Below are positions 15,421 through 24,399 of a DNA stretch of 64,000 nucleotides, in pieces. The position numbers and the translations under genes are program-made. Each line of letters begins with the position of its first letter. Positions within the stretch are counted from its first letter, which is position 1. Source of the DNA: JAGOTP01 sp964600845 (lineage in GTDB: Bacteria; Patescibacteriota; Patescibacteriia; 2-12-FULL-60-25); NCBI GenBank assembly GCA_964600845.1, contig CAZRJW010000002.1, positions 1 to 64,000 on the forward strand, written 5' to 3'. The notes beneath the pieces were generated by a model. That model did not search any database. It was not told where the DNA came from and was given only the letters and a program-made list of their open reading frames with translations.

Positions 15421-17955
15421 TTAGGTGGTACTTGGAATAGGTTGTTTCGGAAGGAGCTGGGTGGCTTTTCGTTTTTCGAGCCAGCGACGGATGCCTTCGA
15501 CGGCGCCAATGCTTCCGAGGGCAATGCCGATGGCGTTCCAGGGGAGGTTGGTGCTGCTTGGGCTGGTGGCGGCTGTCTTGGTGGTTGGCTCTGGATGACG
15601 AAGGATCACAATGTCAGCCGCTTTCGAGGGTTGGATTTTCCAGACGCCACTTCGCCCATCAAAGATGCCGCTGACTTCGATTGTATCGCCTGTTTTTACG
15701 CGTTGCGCGCGATAGCCAAGGATGGCTTTGATCGGGATCGTTACTTCTCCAATCTGTGCCTCAAGCGTGATGGCGGAAGCGCGACTGTCGGTAACGAGGC
15801 CTTCGAGTTTGGTGAAGCTCCATTGATCTTCGATGCCGGGAGCGGTCCATTCAACGAGGCGTGGACTTGAAGTTGTGGTGAGCGCTACCGATTTCCAGGT
15901 ATCGCCTGCTTCCATCTGAAGTTGGACCCCTTCATCATTCGCAAACAGGAGTCCGGTGATTTCAATTGTTTCGCCGAGTTGAGGACTGGGTTGAGCGGTT
16001 GTGGCTTTGACAAGCAGGCCGCGTCCATCTGGGGCGAGGAGTACGAAGCGCTGCTTTCCAAAGACGCCAACCGTTGATCCGACCAAGCCTTGAAGCCGTA
16101 CGCGAACACGTGGCGTGAGCTGTTCGGCAGGGATCTGTTCGAAGTGAGTCACAGAAGAGGGGAGAACAAGAGATTTCTTAGTGGATGTTGCGGGAGCTTT
16201 TTTAGCTGTGGGTTTGGCTGTGGCCCTTTTCTTCGCAGGCGTTTTCTTGGGGACTGCAGTCTTCTTTTCGGTGGTATTACTGGATGAATCGGTGGAGCTC
16301 TTCGCAGCCGTTCCGAGAGTCTTAACTTCGCCTGTACTCTTCGGTGCAGTAGACGGGGGTGCAGATTGCTTAGCTGAAGCGACAGACTTGGGTTGAGTAC
16401 CCGTCTTCGCTGTGACGGTCTTTGGAACGGGGGTTGCTTTCACCGCTGGTGTGGCTACGGTAGCCGCTTCAAACACGTTTGGAGCGTTCTTAGTGGGACG
16501 ACGAGTGAGCTTCCAGGTGGATGAGAGATCATCTCTCATCCAAGAAGTGCCTTTCAAGCTCGCTCCATAGCGTACTTCTTGCGCAATTGTTCCGTCGGCA
16601 CGTCTTAATCGAACAAGCGCGCCAGCATTTTTCAGTTTCGCGGTTTTCCAAGCGGGAAGGAGATACGCTCCTTGAGGATTCAGGGCTTGGATCGTTGGAG
16701 CCGTCAACGAGAAGATGAGTTTTCCATCGGCTTCTAATTTCCAATCAATATAGCGGAGGGGGCTCGCGTTCTCTGGGAGTCTGAGCTCGATCCACTCTTC
16801 TTCGCCGGGAGCAGGGGCAGCCATGATTTCCGTGATAACCAGATCGAAGGCGGCGGAATCGAGAGGAGTTAAAACAGGAGCAGAACTTGGTGGAGCACTG
16901 GGGGGTATTACAGCAGGAGAAGGTACGGCTACGGAGGAGATTGTAGACGTAACGTGTTCAATGGTGCTGGTTACAGGGGGAGTTGAAGTTGGGGTGATGA
17001 CGAGTGTGGAAGTCCCCGACTCGAACGGGAGGATCTCGTCCGTACTTGTGACAGAAATGATTTCGGGAAGCTCGGGAGTTTCTTGTATCTCTGGTAGAGC
17101 TGATGTGCTCGTTGGGAGAGGAGCGGGTTCATAGGGGGAAGGTGCGGGTAAGTCAGATTGTTCTTCGATCAGGTCGGCAGGAGTCACTCCGTAGAGCAAC
17201 TCCTCCTCCGGGTCTAAGAGAGGTGGCTCGGGCGCAGGCACGGGCTCTTCGGTGGGAAGGGTGCGTACTTCTTCCACCTCTTCGGGCAAGGGAATAGATT
17301 CGGTGACGATAGGAGTGGTGCTGGTGGTTGCGGGAAGAGCGTTTTCAGCCCCTGGCTTTGGTATCGGCGTGCATTCATCACAGACGCCGGGAGTGCCAAG
17401 ATCAGGAGCGCTCGGGTTGAAAACGCTTGTAGCCGACTTCCAAATCCATCCAGTCGTTGAAGCGGTTCTGATCATGCTCGTATTGAGTGGAGTGGAAGCG
17501 CCAGCCGGAGGCTTTGTTCCCGTTCCCGCGCTATCTCTGAGCGCACCGGTTTGATCACGCAGCTCAATCAAGAGGCGATCATTTGTAAGCGATAAGGTGC
17601 TGGTTGAAAGAGCGATGGTTTGGGTTGTGAGCAGCGTCTTATCCGATGTGTTCGTGTAGTTCGCGATGAGGAGCGTTTGTTGTGGAGCGATGCTGTCTGT
17701 CTGGGTGAAGAAGATAGGTGTATCGCTGACACCAGTGAGTGACCAGCCCGCAAGAGAGACGGGCTCGGTGCTAATGTTCCATAATTCGAGCCATTCATCT
17801 GCGGTCGAGCGGGAAGACCCAGACCACTGGATTTCACCGATGAGAATCTGAGTGGATGGTTCAAAGGCCAAGGTGGCTTGAAGCGGAGTGAATAAGGTAC
17901 ACCAAACCAACAGAGACGAGAGCAGAGCTCGTCCCCTTGAGCTGGGGCGGGGCAT
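15421..17955 (-). CDS. LTD-domain (lamin-tail) surface protein with OB-like modules
   Basis: An 844-residue exported protein. A signal peptide (about 1-30) leads to a lamin-tail domain (about 35-190: ILIGEIQWSGS, DEWLELWN, SLAGWSL), a long Pro/Ser/Thr-rich linker (about 190-365), a second lamin-tail domain (about 368-485: VITEIMAAP, EEWIEL), a Lys/Ala-rich linker, two beta-rich OB-like segments (about 600-780), and a C-terminal hydrophobic helix followed by basic residues (RRWLEKRK), which looks like a membrane stop. Bacterial LTD proteins are often tied to surface attachment or extracellular nucleases, but no nuclease motif is seen. It is divergent from lexA. Confidence 0.88.
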   Translation of the reverse strand: MPRPSSRGRALLSSLLVWCTLFTPLQATLAFEPSTQILIGEIQWSGSSRSTADEWLELWNISTEPVSLAGWSLTGVSDTPIFFTQTDSIAPQQTLLIANYTNTSDKTLLTTQTIALSTSTLSLTNDRLLIELRDQTGALRDSAGTGTKPPAGASTPLNTSMIRTASTTGWIWKSATSVFNPSAPDLGTPGVCDECTPIPKPGAENALPATTSTTPIVTESIPLPEEVEEVRTLPTEEPVPAPEPPLLDPEEELLYGVTPADLIEEQSDLPAPSPYEPAPLPTSTSALPEIQETPELPEIISVTSTDEILPFESGTSTLVITPTSTPPVTSTIEHVTSTISSVAVPSPAVIPPSAPPSSAPVLTPLDSAAFDLVITEIMAAPAPGEEEWIELRLPENASPLRYIDWKLEADGKLIFSLTAPTIQALNPQGAYLLPAWKTAKLKNAGALVRLRRADGTIAQEVRYGASLKGTSWMRDDLSSTWKLTRRPTKNAPNVFEAATVATPAVKATPVPKTVTAKTGTQPKSVASAKQSAPPSTAPKSTGEVKTLGTAAKSSTDSSSNTTEKKTAVPKKTPAKKRATAKPTAKKAPATSTKKSLVLPSSVTHFEQIPAEQLTPRVRVRLQGLVGSTVGVFGKQRFVLLAPDGRGLLVKATTAQPSPQLGETIEITGLLFANDEGVQLQMEAGDTWKSVALTTTSSPRLVEWTAPGIEDQWSFTKLEGLVTDSRASAITLEAQIGEVTIPIKAILGYRAQRVKTGDTIEVSGIFDGRSGVWKIQPSKAADIVILRHPEPTTKTAATSPSSTNLPWNAIGIALGSIGAVEGIRRWLEKRKATQLLPKQPIPSTT

Positions 17956-18315
17956 GTTGTGAGGCGACTGATCCGCCGACGGATCGGGTGAAGCGTCGTT
18001 GTTCTCAGGCCTTCTTCTCCATCATGTCATGGGTTTTTTCTTGCATGTGGAAAGGCTGTTTACGAGCAGAAAATAGATGTACGGAGGAACGAGTCTGTTT
18101 AGGTAAGACGAGAATGACTTCGTTAAAACTTCTGAGCGAGAAGAGCTATCTCCAGGTTTTATCTTTGTTAGGTGTTAATCAAACGAATTACAAAACAATT
18201 TTGACGTTCCGTGTCTTGACGTAGGGGAGTTGAAGCTCGTTTTCGTAGAGGCGTTGTCCCCAGTTGAACAGTCTCTCTGTGGATAAGAAGAGGAAGTAGA
18301 GGAATAGTAGGCATC

Positions 18316-18344
18316 TTGACGGTGTTCTGTTTCTGTTCTACTTT
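18316..18344 (+). promoter_or_regulatory. Sigma-70 promoter of lexA
   Basis: TTGACG (18316-18321), 17 bp, TACTTT (18339-18344), ending eight bases before the lexA ATG. The repeat operator at 18324-18349 fills the spacer and the start region. The remaining upstream DNA (17956-18315) holds no gene; it contains one GATCCG/CGGATC hairpin at about 17971 and a single DnaA-box-like TGTGGATAA at 18279. Confidence 0.7.
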
Positions 18345-18349
18345 TGTTC
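18324..18349 (+). promoter_or_regulatory. Triple direct-repeat LexA operator
   Basis: GTTC occurs at 18324, 18335 and 18346, each pair separated by seven bases, giving an exact 11-bp period. GTTC-N7-GTTC is the LexA box known from alphaproteobacteria. The array overlaps the promoter, so autorepression is the simple reading. Confidence 0.75.
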
Positions 18350-18352
18350 TAT

Positions 18353-18976
18353 ATGGCGCTCGCTCTTACCCCAAAACAGAAAGAGGTACTGGACTTCATT
18401 GTTCAGTACATCCACGACCGCGGCTTTGCCCCTTCCTATCGCGAAATCGCGACTGGTCTGGAGTTGGCTTCGCCCTCGACGGTGCACGTGCATGTCCAAG
18501 CGCTTCGTCAGCGTGGGTATTTGCGTGATTCAGAGGGAGACTCGGGGAATCGTGAGCTTGAACCAACCGACCAAGCTGTTCGCTGGGGCCGAAGCGTTGT
18601 GCTGCCCCTGATTGGATTGATCACCGCTGGTCAGCCGATTGAAGCGATCGAAGATCGTCGCGAGACACTAGCTGTTCCATCCGAGCTGGCCTCGGACCCA
18701 TCTAATAGCTATATCCTGAGAGTAAAGGGCGAATCGATGATCGATGAGGGGATTCTTGATGGCGACTACGTCGTGATCGAACGGAACCCAGCTCCGCGTA
18801 ATGGAGATGTGGTAGTTGCTCTTCTTGATAACGCCTACGCCACTCTTAAAAAGTTTTACCGTGAACGTGGACGCGTCCGACTGCAGCCTGCAAACAAAAC
18901 AATGAAACCGATCTACTGTGATGATCCATTGATTCAAGGAGTAGTAAAAGGCGTGATTCGATCCTTTAGTCATTAA
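18353..18976 (+). CDS. lexA: LexA repressor
   Basis: SOS repressor with autoproteolytic S24 domain. The 207-residue product has a winged helix-turn-helix (about 22-62: SYREIATGLELASPSTV), the Ala-Gly cleavage site in LITAGQP (about 90), catalytic Ser in VKGESM (about 125) and catalytic Lys in ATLKKFY. The ATG at 18353 follows the TACTTT box by eight bases, and the usual LexA N-terminus starts with LTPKQKEVLDFI, so the alternative start nine bases upstream is less likely. The operator array indicates autoregulation. No other SOS gene in the window shows the same operator by eye. Confidence 0.96.
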   Translation: MALALTPKQKEVLDFIVQYIHDRGFAPSYREIATGLELASPSTVHVHVQALRQRGYLRDSEGDSGNRELEPTDQAVRWGRSVVLPLIGLITAGQPIEAIEDRRETLAVPSELASDPSNSYILRVKGESMIDEGILDGDYVVIERNPAPRNGDVVVALLDNAYATLKKFYRERGRVRLQPANKTMKPIYCDDPLIQGVVKGVIRSFSH

Positions 18977-19054
18977 ATCAAATTCTTTTCAACGCTCTTC
19001 TTTCCAAGGCTCGCTTGGCGCTTCTTTTTGCTCTCTTTGTTTACTTCCTCTTCT

Positions 19055-19342
19055 ATGATCTATCGAAAAGTGCAGGCTCCCATCGATGTGATGATGTGTT
19101 TTCGTGATGGGCACCCTGAACCGATGTTTTTCAAATGGAATGATCGTTTTCATCAAGTGAAGCGCGTCCTCTTTATGCACGCAGAACGGGTAGGGCAGAG
19201 ACGTGTCTATTTTTTCTCCGTTTCAGATGGCTCTCAGGCCTTCCGCCTCCGTTTCTGCACCGAGTCCCTCAATTGGTCGCTCGAAGAGGTTTGTCGTATA
19301 GAGCGCAGTGTAACCCCTGTGCTTGAGGCGGTTTTGGCCTGA
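19055..19342 (+). CDS. Small conserved-looking protein, possibly DUF6504-like
   Basis: A 95-residue protein 78 bases after lexA on the same strand. A segment PEPMFFKWNDRFHQVKRV followed by RVYFFSV and a tryptophan near the end (LNWSLEEV) recalls the DUF6504 pattern, a small domain found near error-prone polymerase genes in some actinobacteria; this is a weak likeness. The ATG at 19055 is chosen because the upstream nine codons are low-complexity. Position after lexA might point to the SOS response. Confidence 0.6.
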   Translation: MIYRKVQAPIDVMMCFRDGHPEPMFFKWNDRFHQVKRVLFMHAERVGQRRVYFFSVSDGSQAFRLRFCTESLNWSLEEVCRIERSVTPVLEAVLA

Positions 19343-19365
19343 AAAGCAAAACATTGTGCGAAAAG

Positions 19366-19439
19366 TCGGGGTGACAGGACTTGAACCTGCGGCCTCCTGC
19401 TCCCAAAGCAGGCGCTCTAGCCAACTGAGCTACGCCCCG
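19366..19439 (-). tRNA. tRNA-Pro (anticodon TGG)
   Basis: Minus strand. Anticodon stem CCTGC/GCAGG encloses TTTGGGA (anticodon TGG); T arm GCAGGTTCAAGTCCTGT. CCA is not encoded. The acceptor stem has a C6-A67 mismatch where the sister tRNA-Pro at 30795 has T-A. Confidence 0.95.
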
Positions 19440-19584
19440 ACTCTTTTCACAATGTGCGGGGATAATAGCGGGAAATGAGAAACTTGCCAAGCTCCTTTTG
19501 AAACGGTCCCGTAAATGATACACTATGGGCGATTGACGGATTCGTTTAGCCCTTCAATCGATTGATGATCCTTTGGGACATTTC

Positions 19585-22428
19585 ATGCGTGATCCTGCCT
19601 CCAGAGCGGACCAAGAACCGGACGCGCTTTCTCAAGATGAACAGATCTTTTTAGATGGATTGCTCTCTCGAGTAGGTGGACCGGTTCCCGCACAGCCAGC
19701 GAAGCGTCGAACAAGAAGAAAACTTCGACGGAGTGCTTCGCGTACACAAAGTTTGCAGGACGCAGAATCGATTGAGCAGCCAACAATTCACCTCCGTACT
19801 TCACATAAGGGTCCAGTTCGAATCCCTGTTCAGCATCGTCCCCACACGCAGAGTCCTTTTTTGGTCACCGTCCAGGGATTGGTCCAGCCAATTTACGAAG
19901 AAGAGCGGTCTCCACGCGAGCATTCCATTCATGAGTGGGAATTACCCGCTGAGCTATCCGTTTCTTCCGAGGCGTTGCTTGCCGAAGCGTTGGATTTACA
20001 CCTTCCTGATGTTGATCCGTTTATTTTTCATCAGCAATTCACCCCAGGTGATGCGGATGTTGCGTATGCGCAGACCTATGGATTTTGGACACGTGTTCGT
20101 AGGCCCTTTATTCGCTGGGAAGTCTCGCGTGCGGAAAAGCGAGCGAATGTCCCGGTAAGACCTGTTCAGGCTGTACGCGTTACAAGTGAAGAGCATCTTC
20201 TTCCGTCGGACTTCGATTATCAGTGGACTACACAGACAGGAGCGAAGCGCACAGCCTTGCGGCACCAGCTAGCGCTTGTACGGCATCGCGTTTCTGCATT
20301 TTTCTTGCGCACAACTGAGACGATTGAAGATACAGTTACTGAATTTGAAGAGCGTGAGGAGGGAGTCATTACAGAGACTGAGCAAGCTTGGGGCGTACCT
20401 GTTTTGGTCCCACGGTTGGACTTCATAAAGATTTTTGGTGGGTTAGCAGCCTTACTCCTTGTTGCGAGTTTGCCTGCAGGGGCAGTTTCCTTGTCTCGCT
20501 CCTTCCGAGGGACAGTCGAACAGAGCTTGGGTCAGAGTCGATCGGCTGTGGAAGAGGTGACGCGCATGACCGACTCAGCGAATCCATTGTTGATGGCGCC
20601 ATCGGCGTTGGCGGCTGCCTCTGAGCAGTTCCGTTTGGCTGAAGACGGGCTTCGCCAGGTGAATGGTCTTACGACCCTGATCGTGCGTTCGTTGCCACAG
20701 ACTCGCGAAGCCTATCGAACGAGCGTCGCGCTGTTAGATGCGGGTACGCAGGCAACGAAGGCGGGTCGACTCGTAACGGAGGGCGTACAAGAAGCGCTCA
20801 CCATGCAGGTCCGTCATCCTATTGAACGCATTACAACGCTTCAAACATTCGTGGATGCTGCGATTCCAACGCTTCGCAAAGCAAGTGATCGCATGGGGGA
20901 TGTGAATGAGGAGCTCCTGCCTGAGGGGGAGCGAGAGAAGGTGGTTCAGGCGCGAACAGCGATTGAAGGTGGGTCACGTGCGCTGGAAGATATTTCCAAA
21001 ACGCTTAGCTTTGCCCGTTTGCTGATGGGGGAGGCGCGTGAACAGACCTATCTCCTCGTGTTCCAAAACCAGGCAGAGCTTCGTCCAACGGGTGGATTCA
21101 TGGGATCGGTCGCCGAGGTTATGATCGATCGTGGAGACATTGATCAAGTGTTTATCCCAGGAGGTGGCCCTTATGATTTACGTAGCCAGCTGAAGAGTCG
21201 TGTGCTCGCGCCAAAGCCTCTCCACCTTGTAAATCCACGTTGGGAGTTCCAAGACGCGAACTGGTTTCCAGACTTCGCCGCTTCGGCCGAAAAGATTAGC
21301 TGGTTCTGGAGTCAGGGCGGACAGTCCACGCTGGATGGGGTGATTGCGGTGAATGCCTCTGTCCTTGAGCCGCTCCTGCGCTTCACGGGCCCAATTGACC
21401 TGCCAGACTATGGAAAGAGCTTCACGGCGGATAACATCCAGTTAGAGCTGCAAAAAGCGGTGGAACTTGAATACGACAAGACAGAAAACAAGCCAAAGAA
21501 GATCATTGGAGATCTCTTCCCAGTGTTGCTTGAGCGTCTCCGGAACGCCCCACCGGAGGAAACATTGAAGCTCATTTCTATTTTGGACGAGTCGCTCCGA
21601 AAGAAAGACGTCCAATTATGGTTCCGTGATCAGGAGTTGCAGGCATACACCGAACGCTTTGGCTGGGCGGGCCGCATCAAGCCGACAAAGGGGGACGCTC
21701 TAAGTCTGATTGAAGCGAATATCGGCGGCCAGAAGACGGATACCGTCATTCGAGAAGCGCTGGATCAACGGGTCCAGATCCTGCCGAATGGTCAGATTGA
21801 AACGACCGTCACCCTTGATCGTACGCATGATGGAAAACAAGGGCAGTTGTTCCGTGGGGCGAATAACGTCGAGTATGTTCGCTTGTATGTTCCGCTTGGT
21901 TCGGAGCTCCTTTCTGTTGAGGGGGTTCAACCGCCAACGACCACAGCGTACAAACTACCAATCGCCCAAGATCTTCCAGATCCTGATTTAGCGAGATACG
22001 TGAATTTGCCACGTGTCGGTCCAGCAGGGGTAGATATTACCCAGGAATTCGGCCGTACGGCCTTTGGTGCGTGGGTGCAGCTCCGACCAGGGGCAAGTTC
22101 TCGAACCGTGTTCCGCTATCGATTGCCGTTTACGGTTCAGGAGCTGTCCGAGCGAGCCATGTCTGACTACGGAGGAGCGACTCCAGAACGTGGAGGCGCC
22201 TATACGCTCTATCTCACCAGCCAATCAGGGAAGACGGATCGAAGTTTAAATCTCCACGTACACTACCCAGAAGCTTGGAACGTTCGTTGGTCGAATCGTG
22301 AAGACCTTATCCAGAAGCCGGGCGTATTGACCTGGTCCGGCCCGATGGCCGAAGATCAGATTTTTGCCTTGTCCTTTGCCCTCCCTTCGTCCTATGAACA
22401 AACCACCGTCCGACAAGAAGGAGAGTAG
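19585..22428 (+). CDS. DUF4012-family membrane protein
   Basis: A 947-residue membrane protein. The first 280 residues are charged and cytoplasmic, one transmembrane helix lies at about 290-312 (FGGLAALLLVASLPAGAV), then a helical region and the DUF4012 core (about 480-690) with NQAELRPTGGFMGS, IPGGGPYDLR and NWFPDF. In other bacteria and archaea DUF4012 proteins sit in polysaccharide or surface-layer gene clusters; the function is unknown. The ATG at 19585 is four codons inside a TTG-initiated frame and is preferred. TG-A-TACACT at 19516-19524 is a probable extended -10 box, giving a leader of about 55 bases. It heads a cluster with the next two genes. Confidence 0.9.
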   Translation: MRDPASRADQEPDALSQDEQIFLDGLLSRVGGPVPAQPAKRRTRRKLRRSASRTQSLQDAESIEQPTIHLRTSHKGPVRIPVQHRPHTQSPFLVTVQGLVQPIYEEERSPREHSIHEWELPAELSVSSEALLAEALDLHLPDVDPFIFHQQFTPGDADVAYAQTYGFWTRVRRPFIRWEVSRAEKRANVPVRPVQAVRVTSEEHLLPSDFDYQWTTQTGAKRTALRHQLALVRHRVSAFFLRTTETIEDTVTEFEEREEGVITETEQAWGVPVLVPRLDFIKIFGGLAALLLVASLPAGAVSLSRSFRGTVEQSLGQSRSAVEEVTRMTDSANPLLMAPSALAAASEQFRLAEDGLRQVNGLTTLIVRSLPQTREAYRTSVALLDAGTQATKAGRLVTEGVQEALTMQVRHPIERITTLQTFVDAAIPTLRKASDRMGDVNEELLPEGEREKVVQARTAIEGGSRALEDISKTLSFARLLMGEAREQTYLLVFQNQAELRPTGGFMGSVAEVMIDRGDIDQVFIPGGGPYDLRSQLKSRVLAPKPLHLVNPRWEFQDANWFPDFAASAEKISWFWSQGGQSTLDGVIAVNASVLEPLLRFTGPIDLPDYGKSFTADNIQLELQKAVELEYDKTENKPKKIIGDLFPVLLERLRNAPPEETLKLISILDESLRKKDVQLWFRDQELQAYTERFGWAGRIKPTKGDALSLIEANIGGQKTDTVIREALDQRVQILPNGQIETTVTLDRTHDGKQGQLFRGANNVEYVRLYVPLGSELLSVEGVQPPTTTAYKLPIAQDLPDPDLARYVNLPRVGPAGVDITQEFGRTAFGAWVQLRPGASSRTVFRYRLPFTVQELSERAMSDYGGATPERGGAYTLYLTSQSGKTDRSLNLHVHYPEAWNVRWSNREDLIQKPGVLTWSGPMAEDQIFALSFALPSSYEQTTVRQEGE

Positions 22429-22435
22429 GCCGGTT

Positions 22436-24361
22436 ATGCGTAAGAAGGCGGCCTCCAAACCGATGAAGGCGGAGCTGGTTGAGATTGAGGAGGGTGGGCG
22501 CGAGGGTGAGTCTGTCGAAGAGCGATTATCGAATATCTATCGTGATGATCAAGGAGATCTTCCCGATTTTAATCAATTCGACCGAAAGCGAAGCTTTTGG
22601 TGGCTACGTACGACCGCGTGGATTGTAGTGGTGACATCGATTGTGAGTGTTTGTGCGTGGGCGGGCTTTATGGCTTGGCGCCCGTGGCGTACGGATGGAC
22701 CACCCGCGATCGCTTTGCGGATTGAAGCACCCGGTGAAATCAGTCCCGGAAAAGAAGAAGAGATCCGTATCTATTGGGAGAATACGGACTTGCGTCCAGT
22801 ACGCGAAACGGATCTACGGGTTTTTTTACCGACCGACTTTGTTTTGCAGAAAGCAACGCCTGTTCCGACCAGCGCTTCGTCCACCCTGTGGTCCTTAGGG
22901 CTTCTCCCTCCGCAACAAAAGGGGATAATTACGCTACGAGGGGTTTTTTATGGAGCTACCGATCGCCAAGCGACGATTCAGGCGCTGGCTACCTATCGCT
23001 ATGATTCGCTTGATCGAGAGCGACAGCTCGCAGAGACGCTCCGCTTGGCCTACACGACTTCAACGGTTAACGGTGTTCTCACAGCTCCAGAGCGTATGTT
23101 GCCCGGCGACCAGGTGACGCTTCGCTATCAAGTGACGAATCGTTCGGACCAGGTTCTTGGGCCACTCGTTGCTCGTTTTGTTTTGCCAGATGGGTTCGTG
23201 GTCTCGGCTTCGTCTTCACCTGGCTTGAATCAAGAGGGGCAGACACTGACCTTCCCGATCACGCGTCTGCCACCGGGATCGGTGACAACGCTTCAAGTTG
23301 GTGGAACGATGCTCTCGGGTCATCCGGGGGATGCGCTTATCACAGCCGCGGTTGGCCGAGCGGATGTGCGTGGGGTCTTTGTTTCTTTGGCAATGTCGGA
23401 GGCTCGTTCCGTGGTCTTGGCGGGGGATCTGGCTCTGCGACTTATCGTGAATGGCAGTCCGACAGAATCCCCAATTGATCCAGGGACGCCACTTCGTATC
23501 ACGTTAGGCTACGAAAATACGAGCGGAGAAGAGTTGAAGAACGTTTCTTTGACGCTTTCAACGGAATCATTGATAAACGCCAAACGACAGGCGGGGACAG
23601 TTGGGCTGATCCAGTGGAGTGCGCTCGAAGATCTTCAGCGCGCAGCTTCGAGCACCAAAGGGCAGACGCAGACCTTGAAACTCACCTCGGCTCAGGTCCC
23701 AAGTCTCGCTTCGCTCCCAGCAGGAGCGAAAGGCTCGTTTGATTGGATTATTCCCATACGGAGCGCCCCAACAGGCACGCGAGACGCTGTCATTCAGGTC
23801 GGGGCTCTCGCACATATCGACCGCGTTGGAGCGACCGTGGGAGCACGAGATGTTCGTGTGATGCCTTTCAATTTACGTTACAAGACGGATGCAGATCTAC
23901 GCGTAGAAGCGCAGTACGCAACCGAAGAAGGGGCGCCGATCGGTTTTGGTCCGTTGCCGCCAGAAGTAGGAAAGACCACCGGCTATCGAGTGAACTGGCG
24001 TATCACAAAGAAAGTGCATGAATTGGATCGAATTACCGTTAAAGCAAAGTTACCAGCCATCGCGACCTGGACAAAAAATATTCAAGTCGAACGCGGAACG
24101 GTGACCTACGATGAAGCGACCCGCGAAGTTCGTTGGACGATCCCGAGTCTTCCACTCGATGTCGCGAGCATAGCAGCTTCCTTTGATGTGCAGGTGACGC
24201 CAGCGCGTGCAGATGTGGGGCGGTTCGCGCCGCTCATTGGAGAAGCGACGTTCGAAGCGCAGGATAAACAATTAAATACACCGCTTTTACGAGTAAAACC
24301 AGCCCTTACGACGGACCTCCCTGGTGATGAGCTTGCGCGTGGCCGTGGTGTCGTACGCTAA
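22436..24361 (+). CDS. Membrane-anchored multi-domain beta-sandwich protein
   Basis: A 641-residue protein with a cytoplasmic N-terminus (about 1-60), one transmembrane helix (about 62-83, WIVVVTSIVSVCAWAGF) and several Ig-like or DUF11/CARDB-like beta-sandwich repeats outside (IYWENTDLRPV, LRYQVTNRSDQVLGP, LGYENTSGEELKNV mark the repeat strands). Such modules serve as adhesion or scaffold stalks. The ATG at 22436, seven bases after the DUF4012 gene, is preferred; an in-frame ATG at 22394 would overlap that gene by 35 bases and cannot be excluded. Probably cotranscribed with it. Confidence 0.82.
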   Translation: MRKKAASKPMKAELVEIEEGGREGESVEERLSNIYRDDQGDLPDFNQFDRKRSFWWLRTTAWIVVVTSIVSVCAWAGFMAWRPWRTDGPPAIALRIEAPGEISPGKEEEIRIYWENTDLRPVRETDLRVFLPTDFVLQKATPVPTSASSTLWSLGLLPPQQKGIITLRGVFYGATDRQATIQALATYRYDSLDRERQLAETLRLAYTTSTVNGVLTAPERMLPGDQVTLRYQVTNRSDQVLGPLVARFVLPDGFVVSASSSPGLNQEGQTLTFPITRLPPGSVTTLQVGGTMLSGHPGDALITAAVGRADVRGVFVSLAMSEARSVVLAGDLALRLIVNGSPTESPIDPGTPLRITLGYENTSGEELKNVSLTLSTESLINAKRQAGTVGLIQWSALEDLQRAASSTKGQTQTLKLTSAQVPSLASLPAGAKGSFDWIIPIRSAPTGTRDAVIQVGALAHIDRVGATVGARDVRVMPFNLRYKTDADLRVEAQYATEEGAPIGFGPLPPEVGKTTGYRVNWRITKKVHELDRITVKAKLPAIATWTKNIQVERGTVTYDEATREVRWTIPSLPLDVASIAASFDVQVTPARADVGRFAPLIGEATFEAQDKQLNTPLLRVKPALTTDLPGDELARGRGVVR

Positions 24362-24385
24362 TCAACACTGTGGATATCGAATCTG

Positions 24386-24394
24386 TGCTATGAT
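24386..24394 (+). promoter_or_regulatory. Extended -10 promoter of the 24400 gene
   Basis: TG-C-TATGAT ending five bases before the ATG at 24400, so a leaderless message is predicted for this gene even though it lies in a cluster. Confidence 0.5.
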
Positions 24395-24399
24395 TACCG

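Noticed and set aside
17937..18224. 95-codon frame between the LTD gene and lexA
   Set aside because: Overlaps the start of the LTD gene, has no domain, no promoter-start relation and a composition unlike the neighbours.
18279..18287. DnaA box (TGTGGATAA) as a sign of a replication origin
   Set aside because: Only one good box in the region, with no dnaA, dnaN or clustered boxes nearby.
19525..19533. Three-codon leaderless upstream frame (ATG GGC GAT TGA) at the presumed start of the DUF4012 mRNA
   Set aside because: Interesting position directly after TACACT, but a three-codon frame has a high chance rate and cannot be supported alone.
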